Assembly: GCF_002224365.1 (NCBI RefSeq)
Contig: NZ_CP022437.1
Span: forward strand, 2,480,001 to 2,544,000
Source of the DNA: Virgibacillus necropolis
GTDB taxonomy: Bacteria; Bacillota; Bacilli; Bacillales; Amphibacillaceae
Length of the DNA: 64,000 bases
Direction: 5' to 3'
Part shown: piece by piece, positions 63,759 through 64,000 of the stretch
Layout of the letters: the number at the start of each line of letters is the position of its first letter
Position numbering within the stretch: the stretch's first letter is position 1
Notes under the pieces: model-generated
What the model was told of the DNA's origin: nothing
Databases searched by the model: none
Seen by the model: only the letters and a program-made list of their open reading frames with translations
Translations under genes and position numbers: made by a program

Positions 63759-64000
63759 TTATTCAGCACTAGTAAGATAAGCCTTTGTATACTGTGCAGC
63801 TATTTCCGGCTCCGTTTCTTCAAAAATTCCTGCACGAACATCTTCTGGTATCTCTTTTAAAATTGCTATTACCATGTCTTCTTCTAGGTCTTGTAAAATA
63901 AGTGCGGTTTGTTTTGGATCCATTTGTTCAAAAGAGGCTGTTATCGATTTTAACTGGCTATCTTTTTCAGCTTCAACCGAAGTTGCTTGGGCTTTTTCAT
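63759..64000 (-). CDS. ylxF: MotE/YlxF-like flagellar protein, C-terminal part (runs off the window)
   Basis: The last 80 residues of a protein ending YTKAYLTSAE, with an MgtE_N-like domain (MDPKQTALILQDLEED, then IAILKEIPEDVRAG). This matches YlxF/MotE, encoded just upstream of fliK in Bacillus. The N-terminal membrane and coiled-coil part lies beyond the window edge. It ends 31 bases before fliK. Confidence 0.85.
   Translation of the reverse strand, partial: EKAQATSVEAEKDSQLKSITASFEQMDPKQTALILQDLEEDMVIAILKEIPEDVRAGIFEETEPEIAAQYTKAYLTSAE

Overview
This window is a low-GC Gram-positive chromosome segment, most likely from a moderately halophilic or marine Bacillaceae (Oceanobacillus/Virgibacillus/Lentibacillus-like). 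The evidence is the Bacillus subtilis gene order from recA to the fla/che operon, spore genes (spoIIIE, spoVFA/B, tepA, ylzJ, ylxY), AAGGAGG-type ribosome binding sites with frequent TTG and GTG starts, and Bacillus-type FliY, SwrB and FlbD. The genus is an inference. All 66 genes and gene remnants called are on the minus strand, so transcription runs from high to low coordinates. No tRNA, rRNA, CRISPR array, prophage or transposase gene was seen.

Layout in transcription order. 64000-49175: flagellar genes from motE/ylxF through fliK, flgD, flgE, flbD, fliL, fliM, fliY, cheY, fliO, P, Q, R, flhB, flhA, flhF to flhG, interrupted between flhB and flhA by about 0.7 kb of inverted-repeat elements. 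49144-46450: a damaged chemotaxis segment. CheA lacks its P2 and P5 domains, it runs out of frame into the last third of cheW, and cheB, cheC and cheD are absent. sigD and swrB follow and are intact. 46267-41369: rpsB, tsf, pyrH, frr, uppS, cdsA. 41188-35485: rseP and polC, without the dxr and proS genes usually found here. 35229-25225: the rimP-nusA-ylxR-ylxQ-infB-ylxP-rbfA operon, truB, ribF, rpsO, pnp. 24799-18361: ylxY, mlpA, ymxH, the dipicolinate synthase pair and dapG-dapA, without asd. 18242-14892: tepA, ylzJ, spoIIIE, without rnjB. 14668-8513: a GntR regulator and a nucleoside ABC transporter. 8394-1: ymfF, ymfH, ymfI, ymfJ, ymfK, rodZ, pgsA, cinA and the start of recA.

The genes form one informational and cell-envelope core: translation (rpsB, tsf, frr, infB, rbfA, rimP, truB, rpsO), RNA turnover (pnp), replication (polC), envelope lipid synthesis (uppS, cdsA, pgsA), regulated membrane proteolysis (rseP), spore-core dipicolinate synthesis fed by dapG-dapA, and motility.

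The most notable observations are: (1) the collapsed chemotaxis region inside an otherwise complete flagellar operon; (2) two arrays of about 123-bp hairpin repeats in the same A-B-A order on both sides of pnp, whose stems differ by paired compensatory changes; (3) loss of dxr, proS, asd and rnjB from conserved positions, with a miniature palindromic element at the dxr site; (4) a pair of related inverted-repeat elements in the nucleoside-transport and flagellar operons, one with another element nested in it; and (5) a rimP-nusA leader with a good promoter followed by two terminator-like hairpins.
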